Assembly (NCBI GenBank): GCA_902729315.2
Contig: LR746273.1
Coordinates: 6,282,501 to 6,346,500, forward strand
Source of the DNA: Spirodela intermedia
Lineage: Eukaryota; Streptophyta; Magnoliopsida; Alismatales; Araceae
Reading direction: 5' to 3'
Length of the DNA stretch: 64,000 bases
Of this stretch, positions 22,191 to 34,190 are shown piece by piece. Under the pieces are notes generated by a model, which saw nothing but the letters and a program-made list of their open reading frames with translations, was not told the DNA's origin and made no database searches. Position numbers and translations under genes: made by a program. Numbering within the stretch: position 1 is the stretch's first letter; the number at the start of each line of letters is the position of its first letter.

Positions 22191-23395
22191 CGGCGGCGGC
22201 GGCGGCCGCCGCCGCCGACCTGCTTTGCTCGGTCTAGCGTTTAGCATCGGGGAAAGATTCAGCTGGGTCGGCTCTCCTGAGCAGGAAAGCCTAGGAGGAA
22301 GAGGAAGGAGGAGACTGTAGGATCAAAGCCTCCCTGTACATTCATCCCCGTAATATTTTTCCCTAAAAGGAGGGAGAGTGAGTGAGTGAGGGATGGGGTC
22401 GTTCTGAGAGTCTCATTTTGGAACTCCGCGTTCTCCGTGAAGTCAAATCACGCCGCCGTGGGAGACCGCCGGGGGCGGCTCCCCGCAGCTGCCGCTCGAG
22501 CCGCGGCGGCGCTTTTCATCGGAGACCAGTGGGGGCGCTCACTGTTCGCCGAAATGCCTCGCCCACTGTCCCCGTCTTCATGATAAGACAAAATAGCGAT
22601 TCTCTCTCTATCTCTCTCTTCTCCTGCCCCCTTGCAGCCCATCTCGCTCCTTTGCCAGCCGAGAGAGAGAGACTGCAGTTGAGGGTAAAATGGTCTTTTC
22701 ATTTGTACACTAAAAACTAAATAGAGAGAAACCACTAAAAATTCTGTTTACTAAATAAAATGGGCCAGATCAGTTTGGACTTTGGGCCGAGGCAGACCGA
22801 TCCTAATGGCCCAATGGGCTTTGTTGGAATTAGGCCATTTGGGGCCAGTTAAAACGGGCCTACTTTTGGGACTAGTCGGCGTCCGAATTGCGCCATGTAA
22901 AGACCGTTAATGGGCTAATTTTGTAATTGGGCTGACCAGTGGAGTTTGCTCCGAGACAAATGGTTATACTTGGATTAAGGCTGAGTTGAAATTGGGCCAT
23001 TTTGGCGCAGTAAATGGGCTGTTTTTTGGGCCATATCTTGTCTGAATCGCGCCACTTTTGTGATTGGGCCGATTCGGCTTACTGGGCTAATATTTTTAAT
23101 TGGGTTGAACTAGGTTTTTGCTAACGCTTATTGGGCTCTTCCGTCTTGAGGGAGTGGTCCAGGTGGCTGGCCTCAAAGGAGGGCGGAGGAGCATAAAAGG
23201 AAGGGATTCCCTCGGCTGAGCTTCCGTGCGTCTCTTGGTCGCGGACGAGCTCGTCGCCGTCGGCTTGGTGGGCGTCCTCTCTCAGCCAACAGAGAGGAGC
23301 AATCGACCGCCGGGAGAAGCCCTAGTTTTAGGGGCGAGTGGGAGCTATCAGTGTTCGGGGGAGCAGGAGTGAGGCGCGGCTGTTTGCCATCACCC
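22191..23395. promoter_or_regulatory. TGGGC-rich upstream region of the arginine-rich gene
   Basis: After the cyclin 3' flank, 22761-23137 contains at least eleven TGGGCC/TGGGCT elements (or complements), several as ATTGGGC. Two stretches (about 22880-22945 and 23038-23110) also share a GAAT(T/C)GCGCCA block followed by GGGCTAAT and ATTGGG, so part of the cluster arose by local duplication. Such site II-type elements are known TCP targets in plant housekeeping promoters. A probable 5' leader follows from about 23200. Confidence 0.6.
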
Positions 23396-24716
23396 ATGTC
23401 TCGACGGGAGGCTCGGGATTCGCACGGCAAGCGCTGGGAGTCCAGGTCCGAGCGAGATCCCAGGTAACTTATCCCGTTCTCCAATCTTCCTGCTGAATAG
23501 GTTGAAATACTTTTATGGATTTGAAATCCCCGAGTGAGATTGGTTCTTCGGTGAGCTTTTTCCTTTATTTTCGGTGGCGAGATATTCTGTGGGAGGGAGG
23601 GAGGAGAGCGAGGGAGAGTGATACTTGTTTTTGGATGTCGATGAGCCTGTCGATGGTGGTAGAGAAGTTAAACCCTTGGAAGCTTTTCGCATGGGGCGGC
23701 GAGTGCCTGAGAGTCTTTATCCGGTGGGAAATCTATACAGAGTTTATAAAATGCTGCGTTCTGGGATTATCAATTCGGAATTTGATGTTGTGAAGTGAGG
23801 AAGACGCATTTTATTCTCTATTTTTTGAATGTTCAACTGGTTGTTGAATGTTAATCTATATATTTTTGTTTGATTAATATGTTTGTAAGCGTGAATCATC
23901 CTTTCTGGTTCATCCTTTGAGCTCATATCATTTGCGAGTAGCACAATGACTCTTCCACCGGAAGAACTGGTACTTATCTATTCTTTTTGAGAGAAAGTCT
24001 GCTATTGTTTTTGAGCTATCAAGAGCTACGTTACCCAGCCTATTCTGTCGCAGATACCCACATCCTTGGATTTCACTCTAACCATCGTCCAAATAAACTC
24101 AGATGGTACCATATGAAAAGGGTTCTTCATCCTGTCGGAAGGGGATCTAGAAACATGTTCATAATCTCAAAAATTGGGAACGCAGGGTGAGTGAGTTGCA
24201 TTCATCAGATCCAGACAGAATGAGTAACTGCTTTCTTGAAAGATGGAAGTTTTTTTTTTTTTTTTTCGATTCAGGGAGTGTTCATCTCTGTGGGGAGGGG
24301 GCCGCGGCTTAGTGTTCATAACTTCTCATGTTTCCATTTTTTGGGAGCCGCAAGTAAACTGATGTCTCCATGCTGATGTTCTGATTATTTTACCTTCATT
24401 GATCTTTTTCGCCCAGCCCCAAGAGATCAAGAAGAGATGGGAAACATGAAACAGAGCAGTCACATCCAGAGAACAGCTTGAAGACCATGGAACAGGCTGA
24501 TGGTGACCAAAAGTATCCATCTAGGTCAAAAGACGATGTACCAGTCGAGGCTAATCTTCCATCAGAATCGAAGGGGAAGTCAGATTTTGTGAACAAAGAA
24601 GTGAAGAAGAGTGATATCCCCTCCGAGGGCACCAGAAATTCCAATGATGAAACAGATGTGCCAAGATCCCGTTTACATTTCCAGGTATTTGAGGCATCAC
24701 TTTGAAGCAGTATGTC

Positions 24717-24754
<38 letters not shown>

Positions 24755-26427
24755 GTTTATATATATCATCATCCTGAAGCAATGTGTTCTGGTGAATACT
24801 TTCTGTTTCTGCTAATGTTCGTCTTATCTTTTACTTTTTTTAGCGCAAATATTCCCGTCGTTGCCATGACAAGAATTTTTCATGTTCTTTCTAGTTTTCT
24901 TTTAGTTTCAGCTCCTAGTCATATCACCGTTGACTATAAAAGGGACTTGTTGGTCAGTATGCTTGCATTCCATGTAGTGGTGTTAACAGTTGGTCCAGAA
25001 ATCATGTAGTCTTATTACCGTTGACTTTCCATAATTGTAATGCTATATTTGGTAAGTTTCTGAAGTGGCATTCATAATATTGCCTGCGTCCATTACCCAA
25101 TCTGGCTGCTGATTGGTGGGCTATTAAGGATGCAGTGATCTTCCCAAGCTGCATGCTTACCCCTTTTTGATCTCGTCTCACTTTATTTCTTTATTTCTTT
25201 ATTTCCACCACCACTATCGGTAGATAACTTCATCTGGGAGGTAATATCATTAAATATTTACCCCAATTCTGTACTTCATTTCAGTTAATGACTCGCAAGG
25301 TATTCTTGACTGCAATTGCTCCCAATTAGATAACTACAGAGTATTTATCTAATTTCTGTAGGAAAATATGTTCTTGTCACGGGTATATGAATCGTTGAAG
25401 AAATTGTTGCTTGCACATTTGGAGATTTCTGCCTGTCCATCCATTCGGTGGGGAAGTCAGATGATTTCGCCCATTGCTTGATCTTCTCTCTGCTGAAGAA
25501 TTTTAATGATTTTCCACATAAAGATCATGCTTTTCATCAAAAAAATTCTTTCTCATATTCCGTTGCTGATATTCTTGGGATTGATCTTTCCACGGCAAGA
25601 ACCCGGATTCTTTCTTCGAAGTTTGCTTGAAATCTCAGGCGATATCTGCTTGTCATCTCCAGCATGGCGACCGTGGCGGGGAGGAGCACGGCGACGGCCG
25701 CGGCATCGGTCGCAGAGCAACCGGTGAACTCTCTCGTCTTCTCCCTGTTCCTCCGATCCTCCCGTCTCCACTGGTATTTGCCGGCGCCTTCTGATGCCCT
25801 CGTTTCGCAGAGAGGAGACCTCCCTGGGATGATCCCAAGGAGAGCTCAAGCCCCAGGTTCAGAGATGATAGAGCTTCGGAGTTGCAGAGGAGGGATAGGA
25901 ACCCTAACCGGCTGGACGACCGCTTCTGGAGGCATGACAGGTACCAGGAACTCGAAGCGGGGGCAGCGCCACCGGCGAGGCGGAGACCGGCTTTCAGAGA
26001 GAGCAAAGCTCCGGCGGCGGAGCCCCTTCCGACGGCGAGGGATGCAGCAGGTGCGGAGTTCCTGAAGTCGTCTCGCCGCGATCGACCTGGATATCGCGGA
26101 CGGGAGATGCCGGAGAGGAGCGGCTTTGCCGGAGCAGATGATCGGATCTGGAGAGAAGATCGGCCCCTGCAGTGGGGAGAGAATCGCCGGCCAAGCTATC
26201 ACCCGAGAGAGAGGTTCGGCCCCGGCGCCGGCGCCGGCGGGCGGTGGGGGCGGGAGAGGTGGATCGACGGGCGGTACGGCGAGAGCAGCGGCCAGCCCCC
26301 CCAATTCGGGGGCGGCTACCAGGCGGAGAGATGGAAGCACGACCTCTTCGACGAGGGCAACCGGAGCCCGACCCCGAAGAACGAAGAAGATGAGATCGCG
26401 AAGGTGGAGGCCCTCCTATCCTCTTAA
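23396..26427 (+). CDS. Uncharacterised arginine-rich protein with Btz-like C-terminal motif
   Basis: Four exons join in phase: 23396-23463, 24417-24684, 25663-25723 and 25811-26427, giving 337 residues. The start MSRREARDSHGKRWESRSE opens exon 1. Exon 2 is hydrophilic and acidic/basic mixed. Exons 3-4 are rich in Arg, Gly and Pro (RRPPWDDPKESSSPRFRDD, RYQELEAGAAP). The C terminus, ERWKHDLFDEGNRSPTPKN then EEDEIAKVEALLSS, is the best conserved part and belongs to a plant family I do not recognise by name. The W-HD-F pattern resembles the Btz/CASC3 motif that binds eIF4A-III in the exon junction complex, so an RNA-processing role is a guess. The 61-nt exon 3 is inferred from phase: exon 4 only reads in its conserved frame if this exon is included. 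Confidence 0.7.
24719..24750 (+). repeat. TA microsatellite after exon 2 of the arginine-rich gene
   Basis: About 16 TA units, starting 34 bp after the exon 2 donor. Confidence 0.9.
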
Positions 26428-26985
26428 AACTGTTCGTGATCCAGCCCGTCTTCTCTTCCTCCCGGGTTCTCCAGGCGTCCGCAACCCTGAAACCCTAAAC
26501 GCCTGCGCAGATTCTGCCGTCCGCCATGGTTGCGGAGATGATGAATTTGATAGTTCAGCCAATCGTTAGGCTTTTCCGTTTAGAGGGACTTCTAGCCGTT
26601 ATGCCGTGAAACTATCGCGTGTACTGTTTTTGGGTTTTTCGGGCCCAGCCCGGCTCATGCGTAGGTCGGGCCTGGCCCAATTCCTTGTCACTAGGCTCTC
26701 AAATACTCTGCTATTTACCCATCCTATTCATAAAATTTTGCTCCTATTCGAGCCCGTGGGCTTTTATTATTATACATGCATCTGAGAAGGAAATTATTAA
26801 TTTTGTTAACAATCAATATTATTATAATTAAAATGATAGGTCTGTTAAATATTATTTGAAACATTTATATATATATTTTTTAATGAATTTTTCGTTTGCG
26901 GTTTCGAAGATCGAGTCCATCCCCTTCCTTGGGCGGCCGCCTAAGTTTGCCGATGTCTGTAGCCAGCGGGAGGCCGCCGGTGAGG
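26428..26985. promoter_or_regulatory. Intergenic region upstream of the RlmN-like gene
   Basis: GGGCC/GGCCC elements lie at 26640-26690 and a GAGCCCGTGGGC block near 26752. An AT-rich stretch follows (26765-26885). In-frame ATGs at 26896 and 26953 precede the chosen start of the methyltransferase and could add a Ser/Arg-rich N-terminal extension. Confidence 0.45.
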
Positions 26986-29789
26986 ATGGCGGTACGATCC
27001 GTCTTCGACGCGGGGGCTCTCCGCAGCGAGTTCGAGAGTGCAGGGATCAGCACGAAGTTCCTTCCCTTGATCTGGAGGTATTTTGGAGGGAGGGGGAGAG
27101 GACCTGAAGTGGTGGTGTGTGTGGCTGAGGTTTTTCATCTCGTTTCTGTTTTCATTGTGCAGGCATGCCCTCGACAACCCTAATTGCGATCTAGAGGATG
27201 TTCCCTCTCTGCCGTCGGCGGCGTACCCGCTCCTTCGTGACAAGTTCAGGACCATGACCTCGTCGGTCGCCTCCGCTGTAGATTCCGCGGATGGAACCAC
27301 CACCAAGCTCCTCGTCCGCCTGCAGGTTTCCGTCCTCTTGTTTTATTCCTTATTTTCTCCAATTACAGGCTTCTTTCTTTAAGTTATTCAGAGCATTTTC
27401 CTCTTTGTAATCATCTAAAGGTTGACGTCTGGATATTAATCCCATAATCTCCTGTGGCGTTGGCTTCGTCAATATTGACGGTCGGCGAGGGTCTGTAGGT
27501 CGTGATGAGCTCCACCTTGAGAATTCTTACATCTCTGACCTCTTTATGTCCGATTCTTCAGCTTTCCCATTTTCTTCTCCTCGGTCTCAGATTAATACCT
27601 TATTATCTATTTGCGGTCTGCGATCTAGGCTATGTAGTGAACTGGCTACCATTTTCTTCTTCGAGCAATTACCAACTAAAGGCCTCTCCCGTATGATCTG
27701 ATACCTGTCGCGCTGTGGTCTTGGGTGACAGCTCGGTTTGCTGTTGCGACACCTGACTGTGTGAAGTCTTTGTCACAACTTGTATCAATGATGCAACTTT
27801 GTACGGATAGGTCTGGTACATTGTTTATCCATAGTCATATAACTTATCGATGATAATGTGGCCTCTCTCAATAAACCACAATCCCGTTATTCCTGATCCC
27901 ATACTGAATCAATGCAGACTAGGCAACATAGTATTCAAAAGTATCCAATTTCAACTGATTCCGCTCCGTTGTGTTATCATTTAGTCTTTTTTCCTATGAT
28001 AAACAGAACGGCAGCTATATAGAGGCTGTGATTATGAGATACGATACACGATTGGGTAAATATGATGGAAAGCCTCGTCCCGGAGGCCTAAGATCGACAT
28101 TATGTGTCTCGTCCCAGGTATTCTCTTCCCTGCTATATCCGTCCATTTTTACCTGTAAATTTTAGTTCATCTCCCTGCTGTAGAAATTAGTATCATCCTT
28201 TTTTTTCTGTTTTCGTTTCCTGCACTAGGTTGGCTGCAAGATGGGTTGCAAATTCTGTGCCACTGGCACCATGGGCTTCAAAAGCAATTTATCATCAGGG
28301 GAAATTGTGGAACAGCTGGTTCATGCCCTTAGATTGTCAAATATACGCAATATCGTTTTCATGGTAATCTTTTTTTACCTATGTTTCTGTCTGAGCTACT
28401 TGATATTGTGGTGTACGGTATCACTGGTCGATTTTTATTTTCATTTTATCCTAGTGATCAATGCCTTTATGAGAAATGTATGAGCTTCTGTTGTAGAAAT
28501 TAGCAGTCCGTGACCTGAATATGTTCTGCTTTGTTGCTTGTCGTATTTATTAACACTTGTCATCGCCAGATATGGGGAATTTTTGCACAATTTGATCCCC
28601 ATTTTTTATCCCAACTAGTTTCTTGATTTCTTATTGGGCAAATGCAGGGGATGGGGGAGCCCTTGAACAACTATTCTGCGGTAGTGGAAGCTGTCAAGGT
28701 CGTGACTGGAAGCCCTTTCCAGCTCTCGCCAAAGCGGATAACCATCTCCACTGTAGGTGACGTTACTGTGGCAACACTAGCAACCACCATGCTATTAAAT
28801 TATTTAGGCACATATATTACTTATCAGGAATTCAATCTTCCCTGTGATATGCTTCACATTTGTCACTGGTGATGCTCCTGGAGCCATAATTGATCAAACA
28901 TATCCACTATATGCTGTTGACGAATAGTCTTCATTGGTTCGCCCACTTTTGGGAGAGCCCAAAATGGGTTGTTTCTGACCATTTTTCCCTCCTTCAACCC
29001 TTGCCGGTCGGAATAGACGATGTCTTGTGAGGATTATCGATCTCTTGTAACTCTTGGGCAATTTGACCTTCATTTCCATGAAATGTTCCCAATTCTGAGA
29101 TTATTATCTATTATGTACGTAGAGAAGCTGCCCTGATACTATTTTTTATACAGCATTTATAAGATTTTCAGTTCCAGAGCCCTCATTAATGCAATGCTGT
29201 TCATTTCTAACTTGCAAAGAACGGTGACCAAAATTGATGGTCTCAACTCAGGTTGGGATTATTCACGCCATCAACAAGTTTCTGGGTGACCTGCCGAATG
29301 TAAACCTGGCCGTCTCTCTGCATGCACCAGATCAGGAAACCCGTTGCCAGATAATGCCCGCCGCCCGGGCCTTTCCCATCTCACGTTTGTTAGACTCATT
29401 ACAGGTTTATCAGAAGACTTGGTGAGATTTCGAACCCGTTGGTAGAAAAATATTCTCCGATGATTTATTTAGAGTTTACACTGGCAAGTTAATGTGACCA
29501 ACATTATTTCAGTGGACAGAAGATTTTTATCGAGTACATCATGCTTGACGGGGTTAATGACCAAGAACAGCACGCCCATCAGCTAGGCAACGTGTTAGAG
29601 CCTCTGAAAGTGGTGAGTTACTGTTGATGGCGGTAGAAACCGTGATATTTCCCTCTAGTTGTGCCCGTCTATGATCTCTAGTTCTGTTCATCATGAATTC
29701 TTTCTCAATTTACGTGTATATATTTCTTTGCAATTCTCTCCAGGCCCTCAAGTCATCATATTTTACTGCCAATCTCTCTCTCTCTCTCT

Positions 29790-29829
<40 letters not shown>

Positions 29830-30097
29830 GGGTTCGGTGTTGGAACAGGTAGTGAATCTGATACCCTTCAACCCCGTGGGCGGCGGGACCTCAAGCCACT
29901 ACAAGGCAACTCCCAGCCAGACCGTTCTCAGCTTCCAGAAGATTCTGAGGGGCGTCTACAACATCAGAACCACCGTCCGCCAGCAGATGGGCCAAGACAT
30001 CAGCGGTGCCTGCGGCCAGCTGGTGGTGAATCTGCCGCTGCGGCGGCCCCTGGGACTCACAACCCTCTTGCCCGACATCGAGGATCTCCGGATCTGA
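26986..30097 (+). CDS. RlmN-like radical SAM RNA methyltransferase
   Basis: Eight exons join in phase: 26986-27077, 27163-27325, 28007-28117, 28229-28363, 28648-28752, 29252-29421, 29513-29612 and 29849-30097, giving 374 residues. RlmN enzymes methylate C2 of adenosine in rRNA and tRNA using a [4Fe-4S] cluster and S-adenosylmethionine. The cluster motif CKMGCKFC gives Cys125, 129 and 132. Cys118 in [10 protein letters not shown] and Cys347 in DISGACGQL match the two catalytic cysteines of E. coli RlmN (118 and 355). [40 protein letters not shown] and [10 protein letters not shown] are all family signatures. The protein closely resembles Arabidopsis At3g19630, which begins MAKRSVFDAG; this supports the start at [10 protein letters not shown]. 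Upstream in-frame ATGs would add a possible organelle-targeting extension. Intron 7 carries a TC/TA microsatellite just before the last exon. Confidence 0.93.
29773..29824 (+). repeat. Compound TC/TA microsatellite before the last RlmN-like exon
   Basis: TC8 then TA16, ending 25 bp before the exon 8 acceptor region (29847-29848). Confidence 0.9.
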
Positions 30098-31127
30098 TCC
30101 TTCCACGGTGACACATTCTCCCTATTTCCCATTCATTCACTAATCTTTGACCCGGAATAGATCCCTCCCCCCGCCCCTCTCCTTGCTCATAAAAACGGAA
30201 TCTTTTCGACCCTGGTCAACCCAACTGGCCCGGCTCAAGCCGAACTCAGATCAATCCAGTAAAGGGCTTGATTTTATGGGGATTAAAATCAAAAGATCGG
30301 TGACCTCCATTACCCCTAATTTATACCTCTATTTGACTATGCATGATGGTGGGTTGACCCTGTATTAGTGGATCACTCTTCCATTTTTCCCATAAATGGT
30401 GAACCTCTTGACCGTTTAAAATGATAGCTGTTCTCTACTGTCTCAGGAGCTTCAAAGGCGCGCGAGTCCAAGTCAACCCGGGCCGTGAGAATCGACCCGC
30501 TTGGTAGAACAGTTGATGCAAACACGGCAGCAGGAGTGTGCCTGCAAGCACCTCCCCCATATCCATCCGTAGGTTAGGTTACTGAGAGCGACTCGTTTCT
30601 CTGTCATGGCTGTCATCATCTTCCTCAGAAGCTTCAATCCTCGTCTTCCTCCACTGCCCCCATCCACTCCACCATATCTTTCTCCTTCGAAATAGATCAC
30701 GGTTGGCCTACCACATCATCTGCTGGTCTTGACCTAGTCAGAAACAAGAGCCCCATCCCCATCCGGCTCTGTTGTTAATATAATCCCTCCCCTGAGATGG
30801 ACCGGAGCTTCCAGACGATGAGGACGACGGCCCCGGACAGCTGACTACGGGGAGCTCATCCTTATCTTCGCTTTGACTCACCAACCATCCATGAAACTCA
30901 GCCCATATTCAGTAATTTTCCCTGTGGCGGTGGAGAATGGGTCAACGCTCGCATCCGCCTGCGTCGCCGTCCGACGGTGGGTGATATATAGATCCGGCGA
31001 GAACCAGAAGAAATCTCTGCGGCGAGAACCAGAAGAAGTCTCTGCGGCGAGAACCAGAAGAAATCTCTGCGGCGCGGACCAGAAGAAATCTCTGCGGCGA
31101 AGACCGGAGGAAATCATCTCTGCGGCG
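30098..31127. other. Intergenic region with 25-bp tandem repeats at its right end
   Basis: The left part is the RlmN-like 3' flank, with several GTCAAC/GTTGAC motifs. A TATA-like GATATATA at about 30982-30989 lies immediately before the 25-bp repeats, which would then form the 5' leader of the next gene. No other gene was recognised. Confidence 0.4.
30995..31122 (+). repeat. Five tandem copies of a 25-bp unit
   Basis: Units start at about 30995, 31020, 31045, 31070 and 31095; the last is about 28 bp. The consensus begins CGGCGAGAACCAGAAGAAAT and ends CTCTG. Copies differ by one to a few bases. Because 25 is not a multiple of three, each copy reads in a new frame, which argues for untranslated leader, although one frame from 30873 stays open through all copies into the next gene. 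Confidence 0.85.
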
Positions 31128-31484
31128 ATGGAGGGGATCATACCTCTGGTGATCCGAGCTTTCAGGAAGAACAGGAAGAGGAGCAAGTATCGGTGCCTCT
31201 CCAAGAACCCCAACCGCGCCATGCCCGCCGGCGAGTGTGAGGACGGAGGAGATCAGTACCACCACTACAACAGCCACTTCGTCTGGAGGAGCTCCTCCTC
31301 CTCCGCCGTCGCCGTCGCCGGCCGCGGCTACGAGGACTTCCCCCGTCGGTACCCACAACCGCCGCCGCCGCCGCCTCGGGGATTCGCTCCGAGCCGCAGC
31401 GTAGGGCACGGTGGCGCCGCCCTGCCGCCCGTCCTCTCCTACCCCGAAGAGTTGAGGAGGACGAAGAGCGGCAGCGTCTGGTAG
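31128..31484 (+). CDS. Small basic plant protein, function unknown
   Basis: An intronless frame of 118 residues. It begins MEGIIPLVIRAFRKNRKRS followed by KYRCLS, a start seen in a family of small uncharacterised plant proteins. The middle is His/Tyr- and Ser-rich, followed by a Pro run, and it ends ELRRTKSGSVW. No transmembrane segment or known domain is visible. An in-frame ATG at 30873 would add 85 residues, but these are mostly encoded by the 25-bp tandem repeats and are not preferred. GC-rich coding bias supports a real gene; function cannot be assigned. Confidence 0.6.
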   Translation: MEGIIPLVIRAFRKNRKRSKYRCLSKNPNRAMPAGECEDGGDQYHHYNSHFVWRSSSSSAVAVAGRGYEDFPRRYPQPPPPPPRGFAPSRSVGHGGAALPPVLSYPEELRRTKSGSVW

Positions 31485-32573
31485 GAGGAAGGGAAGAGAT
31501 CTCTGCCGCCGCCTCTGTAAATTCTGACGGACTCCGCTCCTCCCTGATTCCCAGATCATCGTCCTCTCGCCGCTGCAACGGTCGGGGGCCGGCATTGGAC
31601 GGCGGTGATCCGATCCGAGAGGTCTTTTAGCAGGGTGCATGTTAAAAGGAGTGATCGCCTTTTTCTCTTGTATGATATTATTTAAAGAAAGTTTCTTGGA
31701 AAAATGGTCCCCAGTTTTCTCCTTTTTTAAAAAATTATATGTAAAAATAGAAATTCAAAGAAGGGGCGCTCTATCCCAACGGCTACCGGTTGACAGCTTC
31801 CCATTCGAGCGCTTTGACCATTGACCCGCTCAACTAAAATTATTGACCCGCTAAACGCTCTGGTGTTTAGGGTGCCTTCGAAAGCCCAGGTCAAAGCACG
31901 TGCACTAGCGTTTGGAGATGTGACGTAATTTCCCGACAAAAGCAAATGCGGCGTACAGGTTGATGCGAAGAATTTTCGACCGAAATATATATAGTCACGG
32001 CCAAAAGGATCAGGATCTAGTGGGTTCCCCGGTCATCGGATCGTCCAGGAATCGGGACGATCTGAGTCAATGCGTCCGATTTCCATGCCAATCCCGGCCA
32101 AAATCCCCGGTTCGAATTTATCGACCCGGTCCGCCGATTCTGACGTGGCGAACAATGATTGGGAGGACCACGAGGAGCTACAGCGTGGAAAATCGTCCTT
32201 CACTCTCCGACAGGTCTCCGTGGCCAACGGTCGGATAACTCCCACGTGTCAACAGAGTGGAAAGAGGAATCCGCGACTGAGATTACGGCGTGATGTGACG
32301 ATAAATCACCGCTACCCACTCCGAACGGACGAACCTCCTCCTCCCTTCGTCCCTTTCAGAGGTCCCCCCTCTCTCTCTCTCGCTCTCGCTCAGTCTCTCT
32401 CTAAGCGAGATCGGAGGAGATATCGCCAAGCTGGGGTGATGGCATTGGGTGGGGCATCCTCTCCAACTAGCCGCGGGCAATTCCATTTCGTTTATAGAAC
32501 TGGTTGCCGAGATTCCTTCTGCCTCTTCTTCTGCCTTCGTCGCGGCTTCAATTGCGTCGGGTGTATGTGAGAT
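31485..32573. other. Intergenic region upstream of APK
   Basis: No gene is recognised. GTCAAC/TTGACC motifs occur repeatedly between 31780 and 31890. The last 200 bp hold CT runs (32366-32402) and the probable APK 5' leader. An in-frame ATG for APK at 32574 follows TGTATGTGAG. Confidence 0.4.
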
Positions 32574-34143
32574 ATGATCGCGGCTGCCTTGGGGCTCCCG
32601 CGTCTGTGCTCCCCGTCGTGCGGGGCGCTGCGTGGCCGGGGGCGGAATCCAGGGGCGTGGGTGCCGGCGGAGTCGCCGGCCTTCGTCCGGATCGAGTCGG
32701 TGAGTGGTGGAGGAAGGGAACCAGGGACGGTGGTGAGGCCCGAGAAGTTGGGTGGTATCATGGCGGAGGGGACGTCCAAGACGGGGAAGGCCTTTGTTTA
32801 CGGGGAAGAAGAGACAGCCGCCGGAGGAGGGGATCAATCTGCCAGGTTGGGGTCTGAGGTGGCTCCATTTCCTGACGAATGTGATTGCTCTATGAATAGT
32901 GTCTCGGACAATGTTGCCCAAAGTATGTGACAAAAGGAAATTCCTCAGCGAATTTCCCGCTTTCCCCTTTCTTGTATTCAATGTCGTATATTCTCCTCTC
33001 ACATGCTTCGTAAATTACTGAAAAACTCTTCTCCGTTTTTCCGCAAAAAAAAAGTAGATTCTTCGCGATTCCGATGGTCAATCTCGTTCTCAGATGCGTA
33101 GCGTGCAAGGCTACAATCCTTGAATTCCTCTGCAAAAGAAATAATTCTTGTAATACTGGGGGGTTACTTAGCAAGACCGGAGTTGCATTCTGTCCACTTT
33201 ATTCCTTACAATCCTTCCAAAGTCTTTAGCTGTATCTCAAGAATTCCGTCATGTAGTAACAGTGGGGAGTGCTGACATGATTGAAACCTACGGGTTAGTG
33301 GGATTCTCTGCGATGGTAACGATCACGAGATTGCAAAAACCTTCTGCCTCGTATCATGTCTGCGTGGAACTGAATGCCACGTCCCTGCGATTCTCCTTAC
33401 AGCAGCCAAGGAGCGGGTGATGATCATCATCATTTTTGCTCCCAGTGCTGCAGCATGCTTGAGAAGACCATTATTTACCCTCATTTTCTTGCATGCTTAT
33501 CCAGGAATGAACGGGCATGTGATTTCTACTGTTGGGAGATCGACGAACATTAAGTGGCATGAATGCCCGATTGGGAAGCTCGAAAGGCAGAGCTTACTCG
33601 GGCAAAAAGGATGTATCGTTTGGATCACTGGCCTTAGTGGTTCAGGTTTGTCGCATGAACTCAGCTATCCTGTCATCTATCCGTTGTCCGTATTTTCACT
33701 TGGAAGTTTTGAATTTTTTTTCTCCTCTGCACTACTTTGCTGTTATCTTAATGATTTCTGGTGACAGATGGGATATCTTGGAAACGGAAAATGCAGAGAC
33801 ATTGTTTAATTTTAAAACACTGAGCAATAGCGTCAGTTTTTCAAAAATATTTAATTTTAAGACCATTTTTTTTAATATCCATATTTTTATTTTATTTTTT
33901 GAATCTCCAGTTCAATGTTACTTTTCTGTATAAGTTTTCTGAATCATCATCTAAAAGTGGAATTGGTGCTATAGCTAGTTATTTTGGCAGTGGAGCAAAC
34001 GGGCTTTGGAGTCATTCAAGAACAGATGCTAAGGAGAAATTAATTGAGCAGATGGCATGACGTGATGCTAAATAAGTTGACTCCCCAGCACTTACTTCTA
34101 TAGAAATCGAGGGATTTGATGCTGGATTCCCGTGAGAGCATTT

Positions 34144-34190
<47 letters not shown>

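Noticed and set aside
30995-31122. CRISPR-like look of the 25-bp repeats
   Set aside because: Units are head-to-tail with no spacers and lie in a plant nuclear gene leader.
32283-33002. Minus-strand frame of 239 residues
   Set aside because: Antisense to APK exon 1 and its leader, with no motif.
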